Positions 8,342 to 16,072 of a stretch of DNA of 39,465 bases are shown one piece after another. Every line of letters starts with the position of its first letter. Position 1 is the stretch's first letter. This DNA is from CAZNNH01 sp964574335 (GTDB taxonomy: Bacteria > Acidobacteriota > Vicinamibacteria > Fen-336), in NCBI GenBank assembly GCA_964574335.1, contig CAZNNH010000042.1, forward strand, positions 1 through 39,465. The letters run 5' to 3'. A model generated the notes under the pieces. That model was given only the letters and a program-made list of their open reading frames with translations, had not been told where the DNA came from and did no database searches. The position numbers were made by a program, and so were the translations under genes.

Positions 8342-9301
8342 GAGCACGCCGCCGCAGCCGATGCCGATGTCGGCGATGTCCTGGTCCAGGAGCAGCATGG
8401 CGTAGGTGGTGGCGTCGGCCGAGAGCAGCTTCAGCTCGTGCTGACCGCTGCTGCCCGGCCGCTCCAGCCACAGCGAGGCGATGCGACCGTCGGGGAGCAC
8501 GCACGGCGAGTTGTCGTTGTTGAAGCCGGTGGCCACGAGCTGAGCGTCGGTGGCGCCGGGGCTGAGCCGCCAGATCTGCTCGCCGCCGGCGTCGGCCTCG
8601 AAGACGATGCTGCCGTCGGGGGCGTAGTCGGCGTGGTGCAGGGCGGTCGCTCCCGGCACCTGGGACAGCGATACCACCAGACGTAGGCCCTCGCCGTCGG
8701 TGCCGACCTCGCACAGCGCGGTGCCCGCCTGGCCGTAGGGGACCGGCCCGCAGTCGAAGACCACACTGGCCCCATCGGGCGAGAGGGCCGGCTGGCCGTT
8801 GTACTCGTAGGGCGATCCGCCGGTGAGCAGCAGCGGCGGGCTCCAGCCGGCGTCGGTCTCGCGGATGGCCCACAGGTCGAAGCCGTCCACGTAGACGACG
8901 AGCTGGCCGCCCGAGGCGATGGCGCTGAAGCTGCCGGCGTGCACCGGCTCGCCGTCCACCAGCAGCGCGCCGCCGGACGAGAGGTCGGCGGCCACGCGCG
9001 CCAGGCACTCCCAGCCGGCGCAGCGGGGGTCGAAGCGGTCGCTGCTGAGCAGCAGGAAGGCGCCGTCGGGCGAGGTGTTCAGCCACTGGTCGGAGAAGCC
9101 GGGGGCCAGGGCATCGAGGGCCAGGGTCACGTCCTCGATCGGCCAGCGCTGATCGGCGTCGGCCCGGTACAGGTGGCCGTTGGGCTGGGTGAACGTCACA
9201 GACGCGGTGCCGAGGGTCTGGGCCTCGGCCGGCGCGCTCGCGGTGAGGAACGGGAGCGCGGCGAGGACGGCAGCGACGAGGGCAGGAGCAGAGGTGCGCA
9301 T
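8318..9301 (-). CDS. Secreted PD40/TolB-like beta-propeller protein
   Basis: A 327-residue exported protein. A signal peptide (LVAAVLAALPFLTASAPAEA) precedes repeated propeller blades with the PD40 signature: NTSPDGAFLLLSSDRFDP, PALSPDGASVVFDC, YAPDGSIVFEADAG and VLPDGRIASLWL. Such blades form a WD40-like propeller as in TolB, usually for protein or ligand binding. No catalytic domain is present, so a specific function cannot be given. ATG 9301 is preceded by GGGAGG. The C-terminus ENPGTQY and the stop come from a B repeat, so the ancestral end of the protein was probably elsewhere. It lies after the tricorn gene, which also has PD40-type blades, but repeats separate them and a shared operon is not evident. 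Confidence 0.85.
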   Translation of the reverse strand: MRTSAPALVAAVLAALPFLTASAPAEAQTLGTASVTFTQPNGHLYRADADQRWPIEDVTLALDALAPGFSDQWLNTSPDGAFLLLSSDRFDPRCAGWECLARVAADLSSGGALLVDGEPVHAGSFSAIASGGQLVVYVDGFDLWAIRETDAGWSPPLLLTGGSPYEYNGQPALSPDGASVVFDCGPVPYGQAGTALCEVGTDGEGLRLVVSLSQVPGATALHHADYAPDGSIVFEADAGGEQIWRLSPGATDAQLVATGFNNDNSPCVLPDGRIASLWLERPGSSGQHELKLLSADATTYAMLLLDQDIADIGIGCGGVLENPGTQY

Positions 9302-9548
9302 GACGTGGGCCTCCCGAAGTGGCCGGTCGCTGCCGGCGTGGCGAAGGCCGGTATCGTAGACGATGGCTGGCCGATGCGCCAGGACGGCGCCGTGACCGCC
9401 GTCACGCGAGCGTCACAGACCTACCGGAAGGCGTACGCCGGCGGCAGCGCGGTCTGGGAGAGGGGCTTGCGGGCTGGGAGCGGGAGGAAGCGTGGCCCGA
9501 CAGGTGAGCCTCGTGCCCGGCCCAGTAACGGGGTTGTGTGTGGGAACC

Positions 9549-9575
9549 AAAAACCAGTATTGTGTCCCCGGGTTC
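9549..9575 (-). repeat. B-type repeat 3 bp before the HEAT gene start
   Basis: Reverse B copy (CCAGTATTGTGTCCCCGGGTT). Only TCC or so separates it from ATG 9579, so any leader and ribosome site of the HEAT gene are within or replaced by the repeat. Inverted relative to the copy at 10381-10419. Confidence 0.85.
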
Positions 9576-9578
9576 TCC

Positions 9579-10379
9579 ATGAAGCTGCGAGAGATGGTCG
9601 ACGTTCCGCCGTGGGAGTGGCCGGAGAGCGCTCATGAGACGCTGCTGACGGCGGTTCGGGACCGGAAGGCCCTGCACGGGGACCGGCTGGTCGCCGCCGA
9701 GCTGGCCGGTGACATGGCGGTGATCGACGACGAGCTGGCCGAGGCCCTGCTCGCCGTGACCGAGGCGGCTGACGAGAACGTGGACCTGCGCTGCCAGGCG
9801 GCGATCTCCCTGGGGCCGGCGCTCGAGGCCGCGGACATCGACGGCTTCGATGACCCCGACGACCTGGTGATCGGCGAGGAGACGTTCCGGCGGATCCAGG
9901 AGACGCTGCAGCGCCTCCACGAGGACGCCGAGGTCCCCAAGGAGGTCCGGCGTCACACGCTGGAGGCGTCGGTGCGCGCCCCGCAGGAGTGGCACCGAGA
10001 GGCCGTCCGCCGCGCCTACGACAGCGGCGACACCGAGTGGCGGCGCACCGCCGTCTTCTGCATGCGGGCCTTCCCCGGGTTCGACGACCGCATCCTGGAG
10101 GCGCTGGAGAGCGAGGACGTGGGGACCGAGATCCAGGCGGTGCTGGCGGCGGCGGCCTTCGAGCTCCAGAAGGCGTGGCCGCACATCGAGGCGCTCATCG
10201 GCTCCGAGCAGACCGACAAGGAGCTGCTGCTGGCGGCCATCGAGGCGGTGGCCGCGCTACGGCCCGCCGAGGCCGGCGAGGTGCTCGCCGACCTCGCCAC
10301 CTCCGACGACGAGGACATCGTCGAGGCGGTCCAGGAGGCGATGGGCCTGCCCATCTTCGACGGCGAAACCCTCCACTGA
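9579..10379 (+). CDS. HEAT-repeat protein
   Basis: A 266-residue, acidic, cytoplasmic protein of repeated helix pairs, for example LRCQAAISLGPALE, VRRHTLEASVRAP, EWRRTAVFCMRAFPGFDDRI, EIQAVLAAAAFEL and ELLLAAIEAVAALRP. This is the pattern of HEAT/PBS-lyase-type repeats, which usually act as protein-binding scaffolds. ATG 9579 (MKLREMVDVPPWEWPESAHE) is preferred over in-frame GTG 9492 because the upstream part is repeat B and noncoding-looking. No Shine-Dalgarno site is visible at this start, which sits 3 bp behind the repeat. Tight inverted B copies on both sides mark it as a repeat-bounded unit. Partners are unknown. Confidence 0.85.
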   Translation: MKLREMVDVPPWEWPESAHETLLTAVRDRKALHGDRLVAAELAGDMAVIDDELAEALLAVTEAADENVDLRCQAAISLGPALEAADIDGFDDPDDLVIGEETFRRIQETLQRLHEDAEVPKEVRRHTLEASVRAPQEWHREAVRRAYDSGDTEWRRTAVFCMRAFPGFDDRILEALESEDVGTEIQAVLAAAAFELQKAWPHIEALIGSEQTDKELLLAAIEAVAALRPAEAGEVLADLATSDDEDIVEAVQEAMGLPIFDGETLH

Positions 10380-10380
10380 A

Positions 10381-10419
10381 CCCCCGGAAAACCGGGGACA
10401 CAATACGGGTTTTCGGGGG
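10381..10419 (+). repeat. B-type palindrome just after the HEAT gene; probable terminator
   Basis: CCCCCGGAAAACC and GGTTTTCGGGGG arms around GGGACACAATAC make the strongest hairpin of the B family. It begins 2 bp after the HEAT stop codon and could end transcription, although there is no T-run. Confidence 0.85.
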
Positions 10420-10473
10420 TAGCCGCCCGGCCGCAGCGGAACCTACCCCGGGGTGCGTGGCATCCAGTACGCC

Positions 10474-10950
10474 TCAGGACCCGGAGCTCGAGCCTGCCTT
10501 TCGAGCGGCCTTCTCGGCCTTGCGCTGCTTCTTCTCGGCCTTGGCTTGCTTCTTGGCGGCCTTGGCCTGCTTCTCGGCGTCGGTGAGGATCGCGGCCTTT
10601 CGGGCCACTGCCGCGGCCATGGCCTCGTTGGCCACCGCCCGCTGCCGATCGGCCTCGGCCCGCGCCTCCACGGCCCGCCGGTTGGCGTCGGCAGCCTTGC
10701 GGCCCGCGGCCTCGGCGGCCTTGCCCAGCTTGCGGGCCCGCTTCTCCGCCTTGTCTGCGGCGGCCACCCGCTCCTTGGTTACCTTTCGGGCGGCTCGGGC
10801 GTCGGCCTTGCGCTTGGCCTTCTCGTCCGCAGCGGCCTTGGCTGCCCGCTTCGCCTCCTTGGCCCCGCTCTTGGCGGCCTTGGCTTGCGCCTTGGCGGCG
10901 TCGCGTCCCTGATCGTCCCGGCCCGAGCCCGCCCGCTTGCCCTCACCCAT
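10474..10950 (-). CDS. Lys/Ala-rich histone-H1-like protein
   Basis: A 158-residue protein made almost wholly of Lys, Ala, Arg, Glu and Asp in short repeats such as KAAKSGAKEAKRAAKAA and KAEKKQRKAEKAARKAG. It should form a long charged helix or coiled coil. The start is strongly supported: AGGAGG lies six bases before ATG 10950. Composition resembles bacterial H1-like nucleoid proteins and TolA-like stalks. There is no signal peptide or membrane segment, so a nucleic-acid-binding or cytoplasmic role is more likely. The opposite strand is also open but reads as a low-complexity Gly/Leu stretch without a ribosome site. Function is not established. Confidence 0.7.
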   Translation of the reverse strand: MGEGKRAGSGRDDQGRDAAKAQAKAAKSGAKEAKRAAKAAADEKAKRKADARAARKVTKERVAAADKAEKRARKLGKAAEAAGRKAADANRRAVEARAEADRQRAVANEAMAAAVARKAAILTDAEKQAKAAKKQAKAEKKQRKAEKAARKAGSSSGS

Positions 10951-11036
10951 GCCGTCCTCCTGTGGTGCCGATCGGCGACCCCGGCGGGCGGCTCGGCCGG
11001 CCCCCGCGCAGGGAAGCCTGACCCAGGCGAGCCACC

Positions 11037-11070
11037 AAAGTCAAAAGTCTAGACCTGACCCCCTTCCCTA
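11037..11070 (+). repeat. A-type repeat abutting the left edge of the gap
   Basis: Forward A copy plus the eight bases TTCCCTA and the preceding C. The whole 34-bp string reappears unchanged at 11171-11204 on the other side of the 100 N. Confidence 0.92.
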
Positions 11071-11170
11071 NNNNNNNNNNNNNNNNNNNNNNNNNNNNNN
11101 NNNNNNNNNNNNNNNNNNNNNNNNNNNNNNNNNNNNNNNNNNNNNNNNNNNNNNNNNNNNNNNNNNNNNN
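11071..11170. other. Assembly gap 1 (100 N)
   Basis: A placeholder of exactly 100 N between two identical 34-bp ends. The ends are an A repeat plus TTCCCTA, so the two contigs may in fact overlap and the real gap could be zero, or an A-bounded segment may be missing. Confidence 0.95.
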
Positions 11171-11197
11171 AAAGTCAAAAGTCTAGACCTGACCCCC
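11171..11197 (+). repeat. A-type repeat 4 bp after the stop of the MBL-fold gene
   Basis: Forward A copy with its C-run facing the hydrolase gene. With the reverse copy at 12099-12124 it brackets that gene in inverted orientation. Confidence 0.92.
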
Positions 11198-11201
11198 TTC
11201 C

Positions 11202-12062
11202 CTACCGCAGCCGGTCGGGGTTGAAGACGATGGCGGCGCGCTGGTGCTGGCACATGCGGCCTTCGCCGGCGAAGGTCTTGAACGGCTCGCCCGGGCAGCT
11301 CCCGTCCAGGATGCTCTTGGCGCAGGCGATCTGCTCGTCGATGAAGCCCTTGTCCAACGCGGGGCCGTGGCCGGGGAGCAGGGTGTCGAAGTCCTGGCGG
11401 GCGGCCAGCGCCTCGAGCGTCTTCAGGTAGGTCGCCATGGTCGTGCTCTGGTCGAGGAACATCCACTCCTGGGTGTTGTTGTTGTCCCCCGAGATCAGCA
11501 GCCGGGCGTCCTTGTCCAGCAGGCAGATCCCGCCCGGCGTGTGCCCCGGCACCGCCACCACCTGGAGCTGGCGGCCGCCCAGGTCGAAGACCTGGCCGTC
11601 CTCCACCGGGATCAGCGTGGTCGGCTTCTGGTCCGGGGACGGCTCCCAGCGCTGGTCCTCGGGGACTTGCGCCCCCGCGCCCATGTTGGCCCGCTGCTCC
11701 TGGCTGCTGAAGAAGCGGATCTGCTCGAAGTCGGCGGGATGGGCGTGGACCTCGGCGAACTGCGGGTTGCCGCCGACGTGGTCGGGGTGGCCGTGGGTGT
11801 TCACCACCACCACCGGCAACGGCGTCAGCGTGCGCACCACCTTCATGATGTCGGCCCGACCGAAGCCGGTGTCGATCAGCATCGCCTTCTCGGTGCCGGC
11901 CACCAGGTACATGTTGTCGGAGCCGTGGTCGTCGATGCGCCACACCTTCTCGCCCACCGACGAGGTGACCAGCCACGCGTCGGGCGCCGTGTCCTGGGCG
12001 ACAGCCAGGCCGCCGACGGTGAGGCTCAAGGACAGTAGGAAGCCGATTCGTCTCGTGTTCAT
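11202..12062 (-). CDS. Exported metallo-beta-lactamase-fold hydrolase
   Basis: A 286-residue protein with a signal peptide (MNTRRIGFLLSLSLTVGGLAVAQ) and a complete MBL fold. Zinc ligands are visible: His90-x-His92-x-Asp94-His95 in NTHGHPDHVGG, His174 in PGHTPGG, Asp193 in LISGDNN and His232 in LLPGHG. The motif set is that of glyoxalase-II/quinoprotein-relay-like MBL hydrolases, not a proven beta-lactamase; the substrate cannot be read from sequence. ATG 12062 has GGAGGAG seven bases upstream and starts at the signal peptide; a longer frame upstream is noncoding-looking. Inverted A repeats sit 4 bp after the stop and about 37 bp before the start. Confidence 0.92.
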   Translation of the reverse strand: MNTRRIGFLLSLSLTVGGLAVAQDTAPDAWLVTSSVGEKVWRIDDHGSDNMYLVAGTEKAMLIDTGFGRADIMKVVRTLTPLPVVVVNTHGHPDHVGGNPQFAEVHAHPADFEQIRFFSSQEQRANMGAGAQVPEDQRWEPSPDQKPTTLIPVEDGQVFDLGGRQLQVVAVPGHTPGGICLLDKDARLLISGDNNNTQEWMFLDQSTTMATYLKTLEALAARQDFDTLLPGHGPALDKGFIDEQIACAKSILDGSCPGEPFKTFAGEGRMCQHQRAAIVFNPDRLR

Positions 12063-12098
12063 GATGATCTCCTCCAGTGCCGGGGGGGACTCTACCAT

Positions 12099-12124
12099 GG
12101 GGGGTCAGGTCTAGACTTTTGACT
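12099..12124 (-). repeat. A-type repeat between the MBL-fold and giant TPR genes
   Basis: Reverse A copy. Its G-run faces the MBL-fold gene start and its CTTTTGAC end faces the stop of the TPR/propeller gene 20 bp away. Confidence 0.92.
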
Positions 12125-12144
12125 ATTCGGCGGCAGGGCGGCGC

Positions 12145-15100
12145 TCAGGCGTCCTGAGGCGCCTCGAGGTACTCGAGGCAGCGACGGGCGAGGTCGTCCA
12201 GGCGGGACCTGTCCCAGGTGGCACCCGGGAACGGGAGCTCGCGGCGATACAGCGGGTCCCTGGCGTGGGCATGCCGGAAGGCGGCGGCGGCCAGCGACGT
12301 GTCGAACCAGGCCCGATCGTCGGCGAGGCGGAGCTGGGCCTCGGCGAGGCGGGCCAGCGACTGGACTTCCTGTGCCGACCAGACGAGAGGCCGCTCCAGG
12401 ATCTCGATCGCCGCCTCGAGATCGCCACCCACGATCGCGGCATCCGCCGCCGTTACGCAGGCCCTGAGCCGGCGCACCAGGGGCTGGTCCTCCGCCCAGT
12501 GCTCCGGGTCGAGCGGCGAGGGCAACGGCGCCAGGAGCTGGCACAACCCCTCGACGTTACAGGAGCCGTCCAGCTTCTGGGTCTCCTCGAAGGCGGCGCG
12601 GGCCTTGTCCGCGTCCCCGAGCCAGAGCCGTGCGAGCCCCAGCAGATGGAGCAGGTGCTGGCACGCCCCTTCTGCGAAGCGGCACAGGTCCAGCCCCTCG
12701 ACCAGCCGGCGAACGCCCTCCCAGTCCGCGAGCGCAGTCAGCAGCTCCACCCGGCTCAGCTCGAACGCCGGTTCGTCCGCGTGCTCCTCGACCACCCCCT
12801 GCAGCAGCCGTCTCAGCTCCTCCGGGCTGTGGCCGCCCGGCTCGAGATCGGCCCGCACCGCGTGCAGCTCCGTCAACAGGTCGGGTCCGTACCAGCCGTC
12901 GTCTTCGGCCGGCTCCTCGCTGGCCGGCTTGCCCTGGCGTGTCAGGAGCCGCCCCCGCAGCGCTGCCACCAGCCTCGCCCGCGACGCCGCTTCCGACCGT
13001 CCGCAGGTGAGCCATCCCTCAGTGGGCGGCAGCTCGTGGCGAAGGTCGACGGGCACGCCGAGCCCGACCCGCGGCCGCTCGCGTCCCAGGGGGTGAAGCT
13101 CGAGCCCCTCCGTCCCGAGCGAGACGAGGACCACCCGCCGGGACCCGCCGTCGTGCGCCAGGACCGTCCCCCGCGGCACCGGAGTCCGATACACCGTGCG
13201 GAGCCCAGCCGGAGCTCGCTCGAGGGCCACCAGCGTGCGTCCTTCGCCGTCGCTGCTGAGGAGCGCGAAGGCCAGGCGAGCGTCGAGGGCGGTCGCCAGC
13301 GCCTGCGCGAACAACGGCACGGCGTCCCACAGGATGAGGGGCTTGCCGACCGGGCCACGGTCCTTTAGCTCGACGGCACCGAGCAGGTCTTCCTCGTCCT
13401 CATCCCGCTCCGACGCGCTGGCGACCAGCGCCAGAAGGCCGCCGCCCTCCGGGTGAGAAGCAACCTGATGGAGTCGCCCCGGGAACGCGATCTCGTGACG
13501 GGCAGTCCCGGTGGCAGCGTAGAGGGCGCCGCCCGAGCGGTCGTCTCGCGCCCCGACCACACGGGTCTTCTCACTCCCCCAGATCGGGATGAAGCGACCC
13601 AGGGTGGGAGGCAGCGTCCGCGACGTGCGCTCTGCCGAGAGGTCGACGACCAGCGTGGGACCCAGCTCGCCGTCGGACTGTTCCGTGATCACCCAGGCCC
13701 GATCGGCGTCGGGCAAGGCGTGGATCTGTTCGATCGTCAGGTCGGATGGCACCAATTCGCCCAGGGACCGGTCACCCAGGACCTCCCAGTTGGACGTCGA
13801 CACGGAGAGCAGCCGGCCGGCCGGTCCGAAGACGAAGAGGCAATCGCCATGGACCAGGTGGCTCGATCCCTCGCCGAACGGGGCCTGCGCCTTCAGCCTG
13901 GCGCCGCCGAGCAGACAACCCGACGCAACCTCGAGAACCTGGACGAAGATCCAGCCGTCGATGATGCTGCACACCGCGATGCGTCCGCCGTCTGCCGTCA
14001 GCCAGACCGCCGCTTCTTCCCAGCGAGGCAGCGACAACGCCCCGGGGGGGAGCCTCCCGGGAGACTCGCCGGTCAGGACCCGGACCTGCCACTTGCGTCG
14101 GACCGCGTCCCGCAGACGGTCCTGCTCCTCGAGCCACCGCGTCCGTTCGTCGCCCGCGCCGCGCTCCGCCAGCTCGCCCGCCAGGTCCCGGGCCAGTAGC
14201 AGGTCGTCGCTGCGGCGCGCCTCCTGAAGACGCAGCGCCAGCAACCGGGTTTCGGCGGCGCGGGCGGCCCGTTCCGACAGCTCGCGGGCGCGCCGCTGGG
14301 CCTCTTCGGAGAGACGCCTGGCGTCGCAGGCCGACAGCAACCGCTCCCCTTCCTCGACGTCGCCCCGCTCGATCGCCGCCGCCGCCGCCCCGACCATTGC
14401 CTCCGCTTCGGCGCGCTGCCGTGCCGCCGATTGCTCGCCGGCGCGGTCCAGCAACGCCTGCGCCTCACGGACCCCCCGGAGGCCCTTCTCGTGGGCGGCG
14501 AGAAGCGCGGCGACCTCCTCGGAGCGGCCCTCCGCGAGCAGTGCCTGGGCGGTCTCCAGCGCCAGGACCCCGTCGACGGCGCTGCGGGCGCGGGCCCCGG
14601 TCCCGGTCCCGGCGGCGCCACCCTCCTCCAGCCACGAGAGCGCTGCCGCGCCCGACCGCGCGCGCAGCGCCGCACGCTGCTCGTCCGGCAGCGACAGGTA
14701 CTCGAGCAGGGACGCGCGCCGCGAATCGCCGGCCAGTTCCCGTTGCAGCCGGACCAGACGATCCCGGTCGGCTCGAGCCTGCGCCTCCGAGAGCGCCTGC
14801 TCGATCCGCGCCCACAGCGCCGGGTCGCGTCCGCCGATCGCCTCCGCCTCGCGGTAGAGGCCGCGCGCCTCGGTCGGGTCGCCTTGCGTCAGCGCCTCCG
14901 CGGCCGCCTGCAGCCGCTGCACCTGTTCCTCGAGACGCTGGCGGCTGCTGATCTCGTGGACGAGGTGCGCGGCGGCGCGGCTCTCGGGCCAGCGGGCCAG
15001 GATCTCGTGGGCACGACGCTCGGCCTCCTCCGCGCGGCCGCCGCGCCACGCCTCCTCCATCGCCGCCTCCAGTGGCGCCCGCTGCTGGGCGCGCAGCTCC

Positions 15101-15963
15101 TCCCGCGCCTCGCCCAGCCTCAGCAGCTCCGGCGTGTCGGGCGCGCTCACCCGCAGCTCGTCGATCCAGCGGCCGGCCGCCGCGTCGTCGCCGGCCTGGA
15201 TCGCGGCCTGCGCCAGGGCGGCTTGCGCCTCCGCCGCGCGCGGGCCGCGCACACCTCGCAGCAGGTGCTGGGCTCGGTCGGTCTGGGCGAGCCGCGCCGC
15301 GGCCAGAGCGAGCCGCACCCGCACCTCCGCGTCGTCCGACGCCGGCGGCCTGAGCCGTGACTCCAGCTCCAGCGCGTCCTGGTCCGCGCCGAGCTGGTCG
15401 ACCAGCAGATCGAGGAGCGCGCGTGCCGTCTCCAGGCCCCCCGGTTCCAGGTCGAGGGCCTTCAGCAGCAGCAGGCGGGCGGCTTCGTAGTCGTACTCGG
15501 CGACGGCGGCCCGCGCCTGCTCCCGCAGCTCGGCCGGACCGGCGGCTTCGGAGGGGCCGGGAGTCCCGGCCGGCTGGGCCGCGAAAGGCCGCGGCGGCGC
15601 GCTGGCCGCCTCCGCCTCCGTGGCCTCGTCCAACCGGCGCCTCACCCACGACCGTGCCTCGTCGTCCAGCTCGGCCACCACCGCGTGGCACGCGTCGAAG
15701 GTTCCCGACCGGTGCGACAGGCTGACCACCGACGCCTCCGGGTCGTCCGCCCGGACCACGATCTGCTCGCCGAACTCCAGGAGCAGCCGGCTCTGCAGCC
15801 GCGCCTTGGTCCGGTAGCGCCGCGCCGCCTCCTCCGCCCCGACCTCCCGCCCGGTCGGGTTCACCTCGTGGATCAGGCGCATCAGCTCGCCCACCCCGAC
15901 CGGCGCGAGCCCCCGCGCCACCGCCTCCGGATCCAGCCGCTTCCCCTTGCGCCGCCGCCCCAT
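12145..15963 (-). CDS. Giant TPR / beta-propeller protein of unknown function
   Basis: A 1272-residue cytoplasmic protein, with no signal peptide or membrane segment. Residues 1-115 form a compact domain (LMRLIHEVNPTGREVGAEEA...LVVRADDPEASVVSLSH-like) that I do not recognise. After an Ala/Pro linker, about 140-640 is a long array of TPR-like helix pairs (ARAAVAEYDYEAARLLLLKALDLEPG, GDDAAAGRWIDELRVSAP, GRAEEAERRAHEILARWPESR). About 650-985 is beta-rich with repeated short blades (WLTADGGRIAVCSIIDGWIF, LLSVSTSNWEVLGDRSLGEL), consistent with a propeller. About 1010-1272 returns to TPR-like helices (ARLWLGDADKARAAFEETQKL). The layout suggests a large scaffold. It stands alone between A repeats; no ATPase or protease partner adjoins it. 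Start ATG 15963 has only a weak GGCGGG site. Confidence 0.75.
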   Translation of the reverse strand: MGRRRKGKRLDPEAVARGLAPVGVGELMRLIHEVNPTGREVGAEEAARRYRTKARLQSRLLLEFGEQIVVRADDPEASVVSLSHRSGTFDACHAVVAELDDEARSWVRRRLDEATEAEAASAPPRPFAAQPAGTPGPSEAAGPAELREQARAAVAEYDYEAARLLLLKALDLEPGGLETARALLDLLVDQLGADQDALELESRLRPPASDDAEVRVRLALAAARLAQTDRAQHLLRGVRGPRAAEAQAALAQAAIQAGDDAAAGRWIDELRVSAPDTPELLRLGEAREELRAQQRAPLEAAMEEAWRGGRAEEAERRAHEILARWPESRAAAHLVHEISSRQRLEEQVQRLQAAAEALTQGDPTEARGLYREAEAIGGRDPALWARIEQALSEAQARADRDRLVRLQRELAGDSRRASLLEYLSLPDEQRAALRARSGAAALSWLEEGGAAGTGTGARARSAVDGVLALETAQALLAEGRSEEVAALLAAHEKGLRGVREAQALLDRAGEQSAARQRAEAEAMVGAAAAAIERGDVEEGERLLSACDARRLSEEAQRRARELSERAARAAETRLLALRLQEARRSDDLLLARDLAGELAERGAGDERTRWLEEQDRLRDAVRRKWQVRVLTGESPGRLPPGALSLPRWEEAAVWLTADGGRIAVCSIIDGWIFVQVLEVASGCLLGGARLKAQAPFGEGSSHLVHGDCLFVFGPAGRLLSVSTSNWEVLGDRSLGELVPSDLTIEQIHALPDADRAWVITEQSDGELGPTLVVDLSAERTSRTLPPTLGRFIPIWGSEKTRVVGARDDRSGGALYAATGTARHEIAFPGRLHQVASHPEGGGLLALVASASERDEDEEDLLGAVELKDRGPVGKPLILWDAVPLFAQALATALDARLAFALLSSDGEGRTLVALERAPAGLRTVYRTPVPRGTVLAHDGGSRRVVLVSLGTEGLELHPLGRERPRVGLGVPVDLRHELPPTEGWLTCGRSEAASRARLVAALRGRLLTRQGKPASEEPAEDDGWYGPDLLTELHAVRADLEPGGHSPEELRRLLQGVVEEHADEPAFELSRVELLTALADWEGVRRLVEGLDLCRFAEGACQHLLHLLGLARLWLGDADKARAAFEETQKLDGSCNVEGLCQLLAPLPSPLDPEHWAEDQPLVRRLRACVTAADAAIVGGDLEAAIEILERPLVWSAQEVQSLARLAEAQLRLADDRAWFDTSLAAAAFRHAHARDPLYRRELPFPGATWDRSRLDDLARRCLEYLEAPQDA

Positions 15964-15987
15964 CCCGCCGGCATGCTATCCCAGGAC

Positions 15988-16013
15988 GGGGTCAGGTCTA
16001 GACTTTTGACTTT
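15988..16013 (-). repeat. A-type repeat, left flank of the RAYT gene
   Basis: Reverse A copy about 60 bp before the transposase start. Its CTTT end faces the transposase and its G-run faces the start of the giant TPR gene. Confidence 0.93.
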
Positions 16014-16072
16014 CGGCGCTCGCGCACGCCGCCCGGACCTGATCTGGCCGAGCCGGGGCCTAGCATCCGACC

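Noticed and set aside
10453..11052. Plus-strand frame opposite the Lys/Ala-rich gene
   Set aside because: No ribosome site, Gly/Leu-rich low complexity; the minus strand has a well-spaced AGGAGG.
11202..12062. Beta-lactam resistance gene
   Set aside because: The motifs only show an MBL fold of the glyoxalase-II-like type; nothing indicates beta-lactam substrates.
12145..15963. MoxR/vWA/beta-propeller ternary conflict system
   Set aside because: The propeller-containing protein has no MoxR ATPase or vWA gene beside it.
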